From IMG/VR virus record IMGVR_UViG_3300031673_000273, positions 1 through 33,851 of that record: 33,851 nucleotides of DNA; one strand, given 5' to 3'. Origin of the DNA: a virus. Below are positions 4,293 to 11,515 of the stretch, one piece after another; position 1 is the stretch's first letter, and every line of letters starts with the position of its first letter. The translations under genes and the position numbers were made by a program. The notes under the pieces are model-generated. The model saw nothing but the letters and a program-made list of their open reading frames with translations, ran no database searches and was not told where the DNA came from.

Positions 4293-6895
4293 TTAACTTT
4301 CCTGAACATAAAGATTGTACACTCTGTCCGATGCACGAATCGGCGACCCGACCTGGGATTCCAACACGCCCCCATTCAGTGGCCGACAAAGACACGGCCT
4401 TGCTTGTTGTGGGCGAAGCCCCAGGCTACCATGAAGACCTGGACTTCAAATCCTGGGTCGGCCCTGCCGGTCGCATCCTCACTCGGTTCCTCGATGCCGC
4501 TGGCTTCTCTGCCCACGCCGACATCTACCTCTCCAATGCCATCCGTTGCCGTCCTCCCCAGAACGGAGACCCTGGCTGCCGTTCCTGTAACGCCTGCCGC
4601 GTCCATCTCCAGACCGACCTGGATAATCTTATCACCAGTTACAAACATGTGGTTGTATTTTGTTGTGGAAAGTGGGGTACCTATGCCGTCACCAAAATGT
4701 CCGAACTGTCAAAGGGATTCAAACGCCAAGCTCACCTTCTTTCAACGTTCCCAGGTGGACTTACAAGTCCTGCGGGTTTTGATGTCCCTATCTTCTTCAC
4801 CTACCACCCCGCCATTCTGTTGCCAGGCCGCAAACCGGCCCTTATCGTCCCTGTTTCCGACCACTTCCGACTCCTCCAACGGTTCCTCATCGGAGAGTTC
4901 ATCCCCTCCTCCCTCCACATAACACCCCAATACGGGGCTCCTGTACCATCGGTGCTACCAAAACTTGTGGCCATAGATATAGAGACCTATGGCATCCTTG
5001 CTGGTGTCAATCAGACTGTCTTCCACCCTATCAAGTCTCTCCTCGTTGATGGTGTGCCCCTCTCAGAGCAAATAATCTCAATCTCATTCGGCTTCACGCT
5101 GACTACGGAAGCCAACGACACCGTATATCAAACCTTTGTCTATGACTTCCAGCAGCACAAGTATCTGATACACCGGTGGTTCAGAAGCCTCGTATCCAAC
5201 GGCTCCACCATCCTCGGCCAGAACACTAAATTCGATATCCAGTACCTACGTCTCTGTGACCCCGTACTTGCTACCATCCTGGACCCCACTCGTATCCGTC
5301 TCGATGACACGCTGCTGGGGTCCTTTCTTCTCTTTGAACAACGCCCTGAAAAAGGTCTCAAGGAACTCGCCACCCTCTTCGGTCTCACCGACTACACCCT
5401 GTCCTCTGTCACCGGTCGTCTCGGCAATGCCAAGTCCCGCACCGACCCAGCCCTCATTTATTACAACGCGCTCGACGTAGCGTGTACCCTCGCCCTCTAC
5501 TCATATACGTGGTCCCAGGTTGCGAAGGTATATGGACAAAATAGTTCCAAAATGTCCACTTTATGTGCCGAAATGAGAAATCAAATTTTATGGGACGTTA
5601 TCATGCTGGAGTCCTCTGGCATAGCCTTCAGTGTCCCCGAACTAAAAGCTCTCCACGCCCGCCACACTGCCCTTGCTGCCCAGCACACCGCTGTCGCCCT
5701 CTCCCACGGTGTCAAGGTAGGCGGCGTCGGCTCCGAGAAATCCTGCCGCTCCTTTATGACCGAAGCCCTCACGGAGCTCGGTCTCCTCAACGACTCTCGT
5801 GTCCAGCTCACCGAAAAGGCACGCAAGATAAGTGTAGGCCAGGAGAACTTCGGCCTCATCCTCTCGTGTTCTGGTCCTTCCTATGCTCACTGGGATACTC
5901 TCAACGCCCTCATCGGCTACCACACCTCGGCCAAAGTCCTCAACACCTATACCGGCAAGCTCCTCGACACTCCCTCTGTCGGTCTGGTCCGCCGCTACAA
6001 CTCCCTCGGCATTGCCTACCCTGCGTGGTATCCTATCCCTGCCAACATCGCCAAGGGCGGTCCTCAACCTGGGACCACGTTAGGTGGTACGATTCAAGGA
6101 AGATTTAGCTGCAAAACTCCCGCAGCCCAGACCTTCCCACCCGACGTCAAGCGTTGTATGACTACTCGATATGCTGGCGGCTTCCTCTCTGAGTTTGACC
6201 TCTCCCAGATAGAACTGCGTGGTGGTGCCCTCCTCTCCGGTGACCCCATTATGATAGACGAATACAGGCGAGGTATCGACCGTCATACCCAGACAGCCCT
6301 TGTTATCTGGCCTGACGCCGACCCACTCGCCCCTGACTTCAAGACTACCAAGCGTCAAGGAGGTAAGACCCTCAATTTCCTCGTCCTCTACCGTGGTGGT
6401 GCCCTGAAGTTCCAGGAAACCCTGCTCAAAGACCACAACATCTACATTGAATTAGAGAAATGTCAAGCCGCTATCGACCTGTTCAACACTCGCTATCATC
6501 ACTTCCGTGAATGGCAGGACCGCAACATCGACACGGTCAAGCGGCTCGGTTACCTTGAACTACCGACCGGCTGGTCCCGCAACTGGGGCAAGGGTCTCGG
6601 CGGTCTCGTCGATTCCATCAGTGAAATCTGTGACTTCCCCATCCAAACCATAGCTGCCCAGACCCTCCAGAATGCCCATTTTATGATAGAGTGTAAACGT
6701 CAAGCCCTCCATCTTAAGAGTAAGGTAGTCTGTCAGATACACGACTCCCTGTACGTGGATGGTCCTCCCGACGAGGAAAAAATAATGGATGAAATCGTAG
6801 GATTTTACTTGACAAACCCCCCATTATGGACTATACTATGTAATACGTTAGGACGTACCGTTCCATTACTGTACGAAAAGAAGAAGCTAAGATAG
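4292..6895 (+). CDS. Family-4 uracil-DNA glycosylase fused to family-A DNA polymerase
   Basis: Replicative polymerase with a glycosylase-like N-terminus. Numbering from the internal ATG at 4331: GEAPG at 28-32, VGPAG at 43-47, NAIRCRPP at 69-76, CRSCNAC at 83-89 and TYHPA near 160 are family-4 UDG motifs with Fe-S cysteines. The 3'-5' exonuclease shows AIDIE near 214, GQNTKFD near 296 and YNALD near 377. The polymerase shows motif A DLSQIELR near 622, motif B RQGGKTLNFLVLYRG near 675 and motif C QIHDS near 802, where the usual Glu after HD is Ser. The first Fe-S pair, CTLC, lies upstream of the ATG in the same open frame, which has no ATG, GTG or TTG. I therefore place the start at ATT 4292, eight bases after AAAGGAG (ATA 4289 is an alternative). 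Two motif copies form a doublet inside the gene. Confidence 0.85.
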   Translation: MNFPEHKDCTLCPMHESATRPGIPTRPHSVADKDTALLVVGEAPGYHEDLDFKSWVGPAGRILTRFLDAAGFSAHADIYLSNAIRCRPPQNGDPGCRSCNACRVHLQTDLDNLITSYKHVVVFCCGKWGTYAVTKMSELSKGFKRQAHLLSTFPGGLTSPAGFDVPIFFTYHPAILLPGRKPALIVPVSDHFRLLQRFLIGEFIPSSLHITPQYGAPVPSVLPKLVAIDIETYGILAGVNQTVFHPIKSLLVDGVPLSEQIISISFGFTLTTEANDTVYQTFVYDFQQHKYLIHRWFRSLVSNGSTILGQNTKFDIQYLRLCDPVLATILDPTRIRLDDTLLGSFLLFEQRPEKGLKELATLFGLTDYTLSSVTGRLGNAKSRTDPALIYYNALDVACTLALYSYTWSQVAKVYGQNSSKMSTLCAEMRNQILWDVIMLESSGIAFSVPELKALHARHTALAAQHTAVALSHGVKVGGVGSEKSCRSFMTEALTELGLLNDSRVQLTEKARKISVGQENFGLILSCSGPSYAHWDTLNALIGYHTSAKVLNTYTGKLLDTPSVGLVRRYNSLGIAYPAWYPIPANIAKGGPQPGTTLGGTIQGRFSCKTPAAQTFPPDVKRCMTTRYAGGFLSEFDLSQIELRGGALLSGDPIMIDEYRRGIDRHTQTALVIWPDADPLAPDFKTTKRQGGKTLNFLVLYRGGALKFQETLLKDHNIYIELEKCQAAIDLFNTRYHHFREWQDRNIDTVKRLGYLELPTGWSRNWGKGLGGLVDSISEICDFPIQTIAAQTLQNAHFMIECKRQALHLKSKVVCQIHDSLYVDGPPDEEKIMDEIVGFYLTNPPLWTILCNTLGRTVPLLYEKKKLR
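5507..5521 (-). repeat. Dispersed motif copy 4 (reverse; doublet B left)
   Basis: Exact core 5508-5519 in the polymerase gene, read as TWSQV. Partner 560 bp to the right. Confidence 0.85.
6066..6080 (+). repeat. Dispersed motif copy 5 (forward; doublet B right)
   Basis: Exact core 6068-6079 in the polymerase gene, read as PGTT. Confidence 0.85.
6809..6837 (+). promoter_or_regulatory. Strong sigma70-like promoter inside the polymerase 3' end
   Basis: TTGACA at 6809-6814, a 17-bp spacer and TATACT at 6832-6837 lie within the last codons of the polymerase gene. Transcription would begin about 65 nt before the ERCC4-type nuclease. The spacer has no motif copy, in contrast to the promoter at 2337. 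Confidence 0.55.
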
Positions 6896-6907
6896 GACAT
6901 TAAACCT

Positions 6908-7510
6908 ATGGGTTATCGAACTCCTGGACCACTTCCTGATTGTCTCACCGTGCAAATTGACACACGGGAGAAGTATCCGATACCCTTCCCCTCTAACATC
7001 AGAGTCGAACATCCATTACATTGTGAAAAGTCTGTCCTCATCCCTATAAAGACTGAGCGTATCTGCCTGCACGCAGGCGACTATCGCCTTAAACAATACT
7101 CCGACTGCTGTGTCATCGAAAGAAAAGGTTCACAGCTTGAGCTGCAAAAGAACCTCTTTAACTTGGCAGATATGGTGCGGACTGCGAAAGCCTTCCGCTG
7201 CCTGTCTGCCGTCCAGCACCCTGTCCTTCTGGTTGAGGTCTCCCCCGTCTCTCTCCTTGCTACCCGCCCTGAAGTCCCGACACCCGAACAATTGATGCAG
7301 CGTCTGATGATGGTCGCTGCCAAGTATGGTCTCCAACTCATTTGTGTACCTCAGACCTCCTCGACCTCTTCGCGTCGGGCTATGGGTCTGATGCTTATCC
7401 ACCTTATGTTAGCGTACGGTCTTGCCAGTCAGCTTGACCTGCCGCTTAATGAAATAAAAGAAAATGATACAACGTGCGTGGTCCCAGGTGGGGAGCTGGT
7501 TCAGTGTTGA
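6908..7510 (+). CDS. ERCC4 (XPF)-type structure-specific nuclease
   Basis: The 200-aa protein carries the ERCC4 nuclease signature in order: VQIDTREKYP at residues 15-24, AGDYRL at 56-61 and CVIERKGS at 68-75, the D-RE...GDY...ERK metal site of XPF/Mus81-type nucleases. Such enzymes cut branched or flap DNA near junctions. No helix-hairpin-helix follows, so this is a minimal single-domain phage form. It sits directly behind the polymerase and has its own promoter-like sequence at 6809-6837, suggesting a part in processing replication intermediates. The C-terminal CVVPGG is encoded by a motif copy at 7476-7490, and the stop lies inside a terminator hairpin. Confidence 0.8.
   Translation: MGYRTPGPLPDCLTVQIDTREKYPIPFPSNIRVEHPLHCEKSVLIPIKTERICLHAGDYRLKQYSDCCVIERKGSQLELQKNLFNLADMVRTAKAFRCLSAVQHPVLLVEVSPVSLLATRPEVPTPEQLMQRLMMVAAKYGLQLICVPQTSSTSSRRAMGLMLIHLMLAYGLASQLDLPLNEIKENDTTCVVPGGELVQC
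7476..7490 (-). repeat. Dispersed motif copy 6 (reverse; doublet C left)
   Basis: Exact core 7477-7488, read as VVPG at the end of the ERCC4-type nuclease. It abuts the terminator stem starting at 7491. Partner 524 bp to the right. Confidence 0.85.
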
Positions 7511-7532
7511 GCCAGTTCCCTCCTGATTTTTT
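7491..7532 (+). terminator. Rho-independent terminator after the nuclease gene
   Basis: Arms 7491-7502 and 7509-7520 form a 12-bp stem with G-U pairs and a 6-nt loop, followed by TTTTTT at 7527-7532. It starts one base after the reverse motif copy and contains the nuclease stop codon. Confidence 0.75.
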
Positions 7533-7544
7533 AGGAGTAACAAA

Positions 7545-7661
7545 ATGATTCTCGCAGAACTCACACTCGTAGGCTGGAACGTGCTGGGCTGGGGCGTTGC
7601 GATATTCAGTACCGCAATGATATTCAGCAAGTTATTTTGGAAAATGGTAGATAGGCTTTGA
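7545..7661 (+). CDS. Small single-pass membrane protein (38 aa)
   Basis: An ATG at 7545 follows TTAGGAG at ideal spacing and opens a 38-codon frame ending in TGA. The peptide has a hydrophobic core, NVLGWGVAIFSTAMIF at about residues 12-27, then a basic tail (SKLFWKMVDRL), so it should be a one-segment membrane protein with the positive end inside. It sits between two terminators and beside another short gene. Size and topology allow a holin-like or superinfection-exclusion role, but there is no direct evidence for either. Confidence 0.6.
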   Translation: MILAELTLVGWNVLGWGVAIFSTAMIFSKLFWKMVDRL

Positions 7662-7751
7662 AGTCCCCTGAATAATTCAGATGAGTTTACTGCCCGAATG
7701 GTTTGGGTAGAGATAAATCTTGCACATATAAAAGAAAGAATAGGTATACTT

Positions 7752-8000
7752 ATGGCAACACTTAATGAATGGTTGGATACAGTACTGGCGAAGGTTACGG
7801 ACACGAACGGCAAAGCCGACAGCCTGATTGTTCTGTTCAAGGAGTTACAGGCCCAGATAGTTGAAGGTCTGAAACTTACTCCTGAACAAGAGACAAAGTT
7901 ACAAGCTATCGTTGACGAGGCATCGGCACAGGCTGCGGAGATTGACGAAGCCATTGGTGCAACACCCGAAGAGCCTCCGGTTGAAGAGCCGGTCGCCTAA
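7752..8000 (+). CDS. Small helical hypothetical protein (82 aa)
   Basis: The frame is open from 7698, but that ATG has no ribosome site; I choose the ATG at 7752, giving 82 residues starting MATLNEWLD. The protein is predicted to be mainly helical (LKELQAQIVEGLKLTPEQETKL is typical of a helix-turn-helix bundle, not DNA binding) and ends in an acidic, Pro-rich tail (EEPPVEEPVA). The pattern resembles short phage structural accessory proteins, with no firm family. Its TAA (7998-8000) is overlapped by the forward motif copy at 7999-8013. Confidence 0.55.
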   Translation: MATLNEWLDTVLAKVTDTNGKADSLIVLFKELQAQIVEGLKLTPEQETKLQAIVDEASAQAAEIDEAIGATPEEPPVEEPVA

Positions 8001-8013
8001 CCTGGGACCACGA
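7999..8013 (+). repeat. Dispersed motif copy 7 (forward; doublet C right)
   Basis: Exact core 8001-8012. Overlaps the stop of the 82-aa gene and lies 20 bp before the terminator at 8033. Confidence 0.85.
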
Positions 8014-8032
8014 ACAATTTAGTAATTACGAT

Positions 8033-8078
8033 AAGGGGTCATCCGTTGGGCTTGTCCCTCCGGTAATGCCCCTTTTTT
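8033..8078 (+). terminator. Rho-independent terminator before the 207-aa gene
   Basis: AAGGGG (8033-8038) pairs with CCCCTT (8069-8074), with weaker pairing inside, followed by TTTTTT (8073-8078). It lies 20 bp after the forward motif copy. The AGGAG of the next gene begins right after the T run. Confidence 0.65.
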
Positions 8079-8089
8079 AGGAGAATACA

Positions 8090-8713
8090 ATGTCAGAAAA
8101 TGTAGTCTTAAATACACTCAGTGAAGACTGGAAGGTCATCCGCACCGTTGCACCTGGAGCTGGTGACGGACTTACCTATAATGTCAATGATTTGGGAGTG
8201 GCTGCTGCTGCTGCTACCCTTGACACCCTCCCCACTGTTGCTAACAAATTCTTGGAGACATACAAGGCAATCGCTTTCGAGGTTCCAAATTCTTGGAATG
8301 CTATCGAGCTCACCTTTGAGGTCTACGAAGCTACTGGTCACGCCCTTCACTCCTTTACTTACTATGCGTATATGGTAAAGGATTGGAAGAGTATCCTCCG
8401 TCATGTCTGTCATGGTGTCTGTACTATGATAGCTACGGCGGGAGGTCCCCAGACTCCTACTCAAGTACCTCGCGGGGGAACAACTGCTGTTGCATGGATT
8501 GCACCCAGTACTATCACTATTGTTACTCAGAGTTGGCCTACTACAGTACAGGTAGTCGATGCTTCCGGTACATCTGGTGATGGTGTAACTAGTGCTGGAG
8601 TAGGTAGTGTTATATTTGACCGGTGTGGTTATCGTTACCTTATCGTCTTGATACCCACCAACACGACCGGCCTTGCCGCCGACCGCATTCAGGTCAAGGC
8701 ATCTGGTTACTAG
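8090..8713 (+). CDS. Hypothetical virion-like protein (207 aa)
   Basis: The ATG at 8090 follows AGGAG by six bases. The protein is beta-rich and Ser/Thr/Gly/Ala-rich: SEDWKVIRTVAPGAGDGLTYN at the N-terminus, a central Tyr-rich stretch (HSFTYYAYMVKDW), and a C-terminal DRIQVKASGY. This composition is typical of phage decoration or fibre-associated proteins, and the next gene is a beta-solenoid. I do not recognise a family. It lies on the plus strand, away from the main virion block on the minus strand. It is followed nine bases later by the solenoid gene, so the two are likely co-expressed and may act together. Confidence 0.6.
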   Translation: MSENVVLNTLSEDWKVIRTVAPGAGDGLTYNVNDLGVAAAAATLDTLPTVANKFLETYKAIAFEVPNSWNAIELTFEVYEATGHALHSFTYYAYMVKDWKSILRHVCHGVCTMIATAGGPQTPTQVPRGGTTAVAWIAPSTITIVTQSWPTTVQVVDASGTSGDGVTSAGVGSVIFDRCGYRYLIVLIPTNTTGLAADRIQVKASGY

Positions 8714-8721
8714 GAGACTAA

Positions 8722-9981
8722 ATGGCTAACATAACTGCGATACGAAATGGTACTTGGTCCGACGAAGTTGTAGAGAGTTCACCGTGGGGAGGAGCTAAAC
8801 CTGCTGCTGGTGATACCGTCTATCTGGCTGGCTACACTGTTGCATTGGATGAAACCACTCCCGCGTTGACAGCAATATACTCCGGAACTTCTGGAACTCC
8901 TGCCGGTGCGGGGGTATTGACAGTGGATGTAACCGCTGCGGCTATTGTGTTAAATGCCACAAATATCTATGCAGGCTCGGCTAATTTCATTACTGTTTCA
9001 GGCGATGCAAATCCATTTACTATTAACGGTAACATAATTGGTTCAGTTTCTAATATTGTTCATTGTGTTCTTATCTCAAGTGCTGCGGCTGTAAATATCA
9101 ACGGAGATATAACCGGTGGTGCCGGTAACGCATCTTATGGTGTAAACAACGGCAGTACAGGTGCCTTAACTATTGCAGGAGCAATCCTTGGCGGTGCTGG
9201 TATAGGTTCTCACGGAGTTTACAATGCCTCTACTGGCCCAATAACTATTACTTCTGGTAGTCTTACTGGAGGAGCCGCTGGGGGTAGTGGTGCTGGAATG
9301 TTTTCATTTGGTGCAGCTACTTTCGTTATTGGAAGCAGTGGTTCTCCTGTAACTATAAATGGCGGTGCTGCTGGTATAGGTTGGAATGCTGCTGGGGCAT
9401 CTACTATAACAATCTGGGGGGATATTACTGGGGCTAATGCTACTGCTTTGAACATAGCTTCTACTTCAACAGTAGTGATTCATGGTAACATAACCACAAC
9501 CGGTACTTCACACGGTATAAACAATAGTGCTAATAGTTCCAACATAACAGTTTATGGGGACATAACAGCTGGTGCATCAACTGGTACTGGTATTACAATG
9601 GGTGGTACGACCTCAGTATTGACAATAACCGGAAATGTGCTTGCGGTTGCTGGAGTAGCTATTGCCCTATCAAGTACAACTACTATGATTGTGACAGGAA
9701 ATGTTACTGGTAGTACAGCAAGTGCAAAGGCTGGTATTACAAGTACAAATGCTGATGCGGTTCTAACTATTAACGGCAATGTTTCTGCGGGTGGTGTTGC
9801 GACAGCTTATGGTATCAGCAGTGCTGCCGTGGCAGTGACAGTAAATGGTAATCTTATAAACAATGATGCTCCGGCTATTTATTCTACAAAAACTCCGGTT
9901 GTACCTGCCGGATATTACATCCAAAGTGGTATTCTATATTTTCGGTCAGGTGCCCGTTACCGAAGCAGATATTCTCCATAG
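8722..9981 (+). CDS. Repeat-built beta-solenoid protein, possible fibre or spike
   Basis: The 419-aa protein opens with a short domain (TAIRNGTWSDEVVESSPWG, residues 4-22) and then consists of imperfect repeats of about 20-27 residues of the form ITINGNITGG (for example near residues 95, 120, 145, 260, 300, 340, 360). These are low in charge and rich in Gly, Ala, Thr, Ser and Ile, as in right-handed beta-helices. The C-terminus is basic (RYRSRYSP). Such folds occur in phage tail spikes, fibres and surface adhesins. No catalytic motif is visible. The coding strand is rich in G and T and unlike the C-rich genes on either side, suggesting separate origin. Confidence 0.6.
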   Translation: MANITAIRNGTWSDEVVESSPWGGAKPAAGDTVYLAGYTVALDETTPALTAIYSGTSGTPAGAGVLTVDVTAAAIVLNATNIYAGSANFITVSGDANPFTINGNIIGSVSNIVHCVLISSAAAVNINGDITGGAGNASYGVNNGSTGALTIAGAILGGAGIGSHGVYNASTGPITITSGSLTGGAAGGSGAGMFSFGAATFVIGSSGSPVTINGGAAGIGWNAAGASTITIWGDITGANATALNIASTSTVVIHGNITTTGTSHGINNSANSSNITVYGDITAGASTGTGITMGGTTSVLTITGNVLAVAGVAIALSSTTTMIVTGNVTGSTASAKAGITSTNADAVLTINGNVSAGGVATAYGISSAAVAVTVNGNLINNDAPAIYSTKTPVVPAGYYIQSGILYFRSGARYRSRYSP

Positions 9982-9998
9982 CGTAACCTGTGCTCACA

Positions 9999-10041
9999 AA
10001 GAGAGTTATAAAAATAATTAAAATTATTTTATTTTTCTCTT
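9999..10041 (+). terminator. AT-rich hairpin after the solenoid gene, overlapping a promoter
   Basis: AAGAGA (9999-10004) pairs with TCTCTT (10036-10041), and AAAATAATT (10011-10019) with AATTATTTT (10022-10030). The low GC content makes it a weak terminator candidate. Its right arm runs into the -35 box at 10040. Confidence 0.4.
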
Positions 10042-10068
10042 GACATCCCTTGTATTTTGTGGTAGGAT
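10040..10068 (+). promoter_or_regulatory. Sigma70-like promoter before the lipoprotein-like gene
   Basis: TTGACA at 10040-10045, a 17-bp spacer and TAGGAT at 10063-10068. The predicted start of transcription, about 10075, falls at the ATG of the gene (10076 or 10082), so the message would be leaderless or nearly so. No motif copy is present. Confidence 0.5.
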
Positions 10069-10075
10069 AAGAGTT

Positions 10076-10759
10076 ATGAGTATGAAACAAAACATAGTGA
10101 ATCGTTGGTTGACGCTGCCGAACGCAGTATCCTTTATATTTGCCTTCGCTGTCACCGTAGCCTACCTCACCGGCTGCGGACAACCAACGGAAACTTTACA
10201 AGTCAATCAGCCACCTAACCAAATCAGTAGCGTGAACCCTGCGGCCTGGGTTGACGTGAACTCGTGGTCTGACTGGCAGAATCTTCAGGTACTCACTGTC
10301 ACCAAAGACCTCTCGCCCATCACCGCAGGCTGTATCGTCCTCGGTATCATCGGCACCATCCTACTCATCCTCGGTCGCACTGCCATAGGTATCGCCCTCC
10401 TCGGAGGTGCCCTCGCTGGTGTCGGTCTTGTGATGGGTGTCAGTGTACTCGCTGCCCATCCCTGGACTCACTGGTTCATCGGCGGTACTATGATTATCCT
10501 CGGCCTTCTTGGTGCTGCCTATCTGGTCTTTGAACTCTACGAAAAAATTCGTAAGACACGGCTGGCCGACCTCCAAACCAAGACTATCATCCCTGAACTC
10601 GTCAAGACAGTTGAAGTCATTAAACCAGTACTTACACCTGATGACAGGTCGAAACTATTTGGATTTCCTGGTACTGCTGACAAAGGTGTTGCCGGTTCTA
10701 TTCAGAGTCCCGTCACCCAAGCAACCGTGAAGGAGGTACGATACAATGACAACGTTTAA
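10076..10759 (+). CDS. Lipoprotein-like membrane protein (227 aa)
   Basis: ATG 10076 or 10082 is the likely start. The N-terminus has a basic stretch, a hydrophobic segment and LTGC-G at residues 31-35, a plausible lipobox with Cys34. Three further hydrophobic segments follow: about residues 80-98 (GCIVLGIIGTILLIL), 103-125 and 131-152 (GTMIILGLLGAAYLVF). A basic helix and an acidic-to-polar C-terminal tail come last. The combination suggests a membrane protein anchored at the cell envelope, possibly part of lysis or exclusion, but no family is recognised. Its end overlaps the next gene, whose ribosome site GGAGGT lies inside it. Confidence 0.6.
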   Translation: MSMKQNIVNRWLTLPNAVSFIFAFAVTVAYLTGCGQPTETLQVNQPPNQISSVNPAAWVDVNSWSDWQNLQVLTVTKDLSPITAGCIVLGIIGTILLILGRTAIGIALLGGALAGVGLVMGVSVLAAHPWTHWFIGGTMIILGLLGAAYLVFELYEKIRKTRLADLQTKTIIPELVKTVEVIKPVLTPDDRSKLFGFPGTADKGVAGSIQSPVTQATVKEVRYNDNV

Positions 10760-11060
10760 TTTCCCTCTCGGTACACAACCTGCTCTCGTCATTGTCCCAT
10801 CCAACGTTCCTCTCGGCCCAGACAATGTATCGTCTATAGTCGTCTATGACTATCAGTTATATTTGAAAGTCAAAGACCTCCTACTGCTTGAAGAGGGCCA
10901 GAAGGCTGGCTACGCTGCCGCCGTTAACCACCTCAATGCACCCACTAATCTAATCAGTGAGGAAGCTGCCGAACAACTCAGGCACGCCATCAACGACCCA
11001 ATCCCCGCGCCCAAGAAACTGTTTGATTTATCTGACCGTCTAAAAGGAAACTTAAACTAA
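10746..11060 (+). CDS. Hypothetical protein (104 aa)
   Basis: The ATG at 10746 follows GGAGGT and overlaps the preceding gene by 14 bases, indicating coupling. The N-terminal 40 residues are beta-rich (QPALVIVPSNVPLGPDN), followed by an amphipathic helix (LYLKVKDLLLLEEGQKAGYAAAVNHL) and a C-terminal helix. No motif or family recognised. It could be soluble and cytoplasmic. Its coding strand is again C-rich, like the replication genes. Confidence 0.6.
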   Translation: MTTFNFPLGTQPALVIVPSNVPLGPDNVSSIVVYDYQLYLKVKDLLLLEEGQKAGYAAAVNHLNAPTNLISEEAAEQLRHAINDPIPAPKKLFDLSDRLKGNLN

Positions 11061-11112
11061 TGTCCAATTATAATTTCTAATTTGTTTCATGTAATGAAGA
11101 TAAGGAGTCTTT

Positions 11113-11490
11113 ATGAATGTTAGGAGTCGACAATTATTTCAACTGGAAACTGAGAAAGCACGTGCTCAGTTTGCCGAAGACGTACGCACCATCATGCGTC
11201 AACAAAACGTCTCCCTATCTGAGATGGCTGATGCCCTCAGCCTCTCAATGGACAAGACCAGACAGCTTATTCATTCTGATAAGCTCACCTTCGACATGAT
11301 GTCCAAGCTGGCCTTCTGTCTGGGCGGCACCATTCGTCCCCTCATCATCATCCCTGACCGTCGTAACTCCGGCTACGATACCAGCCTTGGTCTCTCCAGC
11401 AACGACGAAGACGATTTACCCGAAGGTGTCCTGCTTGTCAACGATGATTACCCAGGCCCCCCCGATGAAATTGACGCCGACAATTACTAA
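11113..11490 (+). CDS. XRE-like helix-turn-helix DNA-binding protein
   Basis: The 125-aa protein starts behind AAGGAG. Residues 18-65 fit an XRE/Cro-type domain: FAEDVRTIMRQQNVSLSEMA, then DALSLSMDKTRQLIHSDK, then LTFDMMSKLAFCLGGTI. The recognition helix would be SMDKTRQLIHS. The C-terminal half is acidic and Asp/Glu/Pro-rich (SSNDEDDLPEG, DDYPGPPDEIDADNY), possibly disordered or involved in oligomer contacts. It heads the recombination genes. It is the only HTH regulator I see in the window, so it is the natural candidate to bind the dispersed palindromic motif; that link is inference only. An antitoxin-like or operon-specific regulator role is the alternative. Confidence 0.7.
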   Translation: MNVRSRQLFQLETEKARAQFAEDVRTIMRQQNVSLSEMADALSLSMDKTRQLIHSDKLTFDMMSKLAFCLGGTIRPLIIIPDRRNSGYDTSLGLSSNDEDDLPEGVLLVNDDYPGPPDEIDADNY

Positions 11491-11515
11491 CCAACCTATA
11501 AGATAAGGAGCCATA

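Noticed and set aside
4744-4756. ACGTTCCCAGGTG as a reverse motif copy
   Set aside because: Two bases of the core are missing; similarity is no better than chance in C/T-rich DNA.
6921-6935. CTCCTGGACCACTTC as a forward motif copy
   Set aside because: One core base is missing and the right end differs; no paired copy at doublet distance.
7720-7750. TTGCAC and TATACT as a promoter before the 82-aa gene
   Set aside because: Spacer is 19 bp and the start of transcription would fall inside the coding region.
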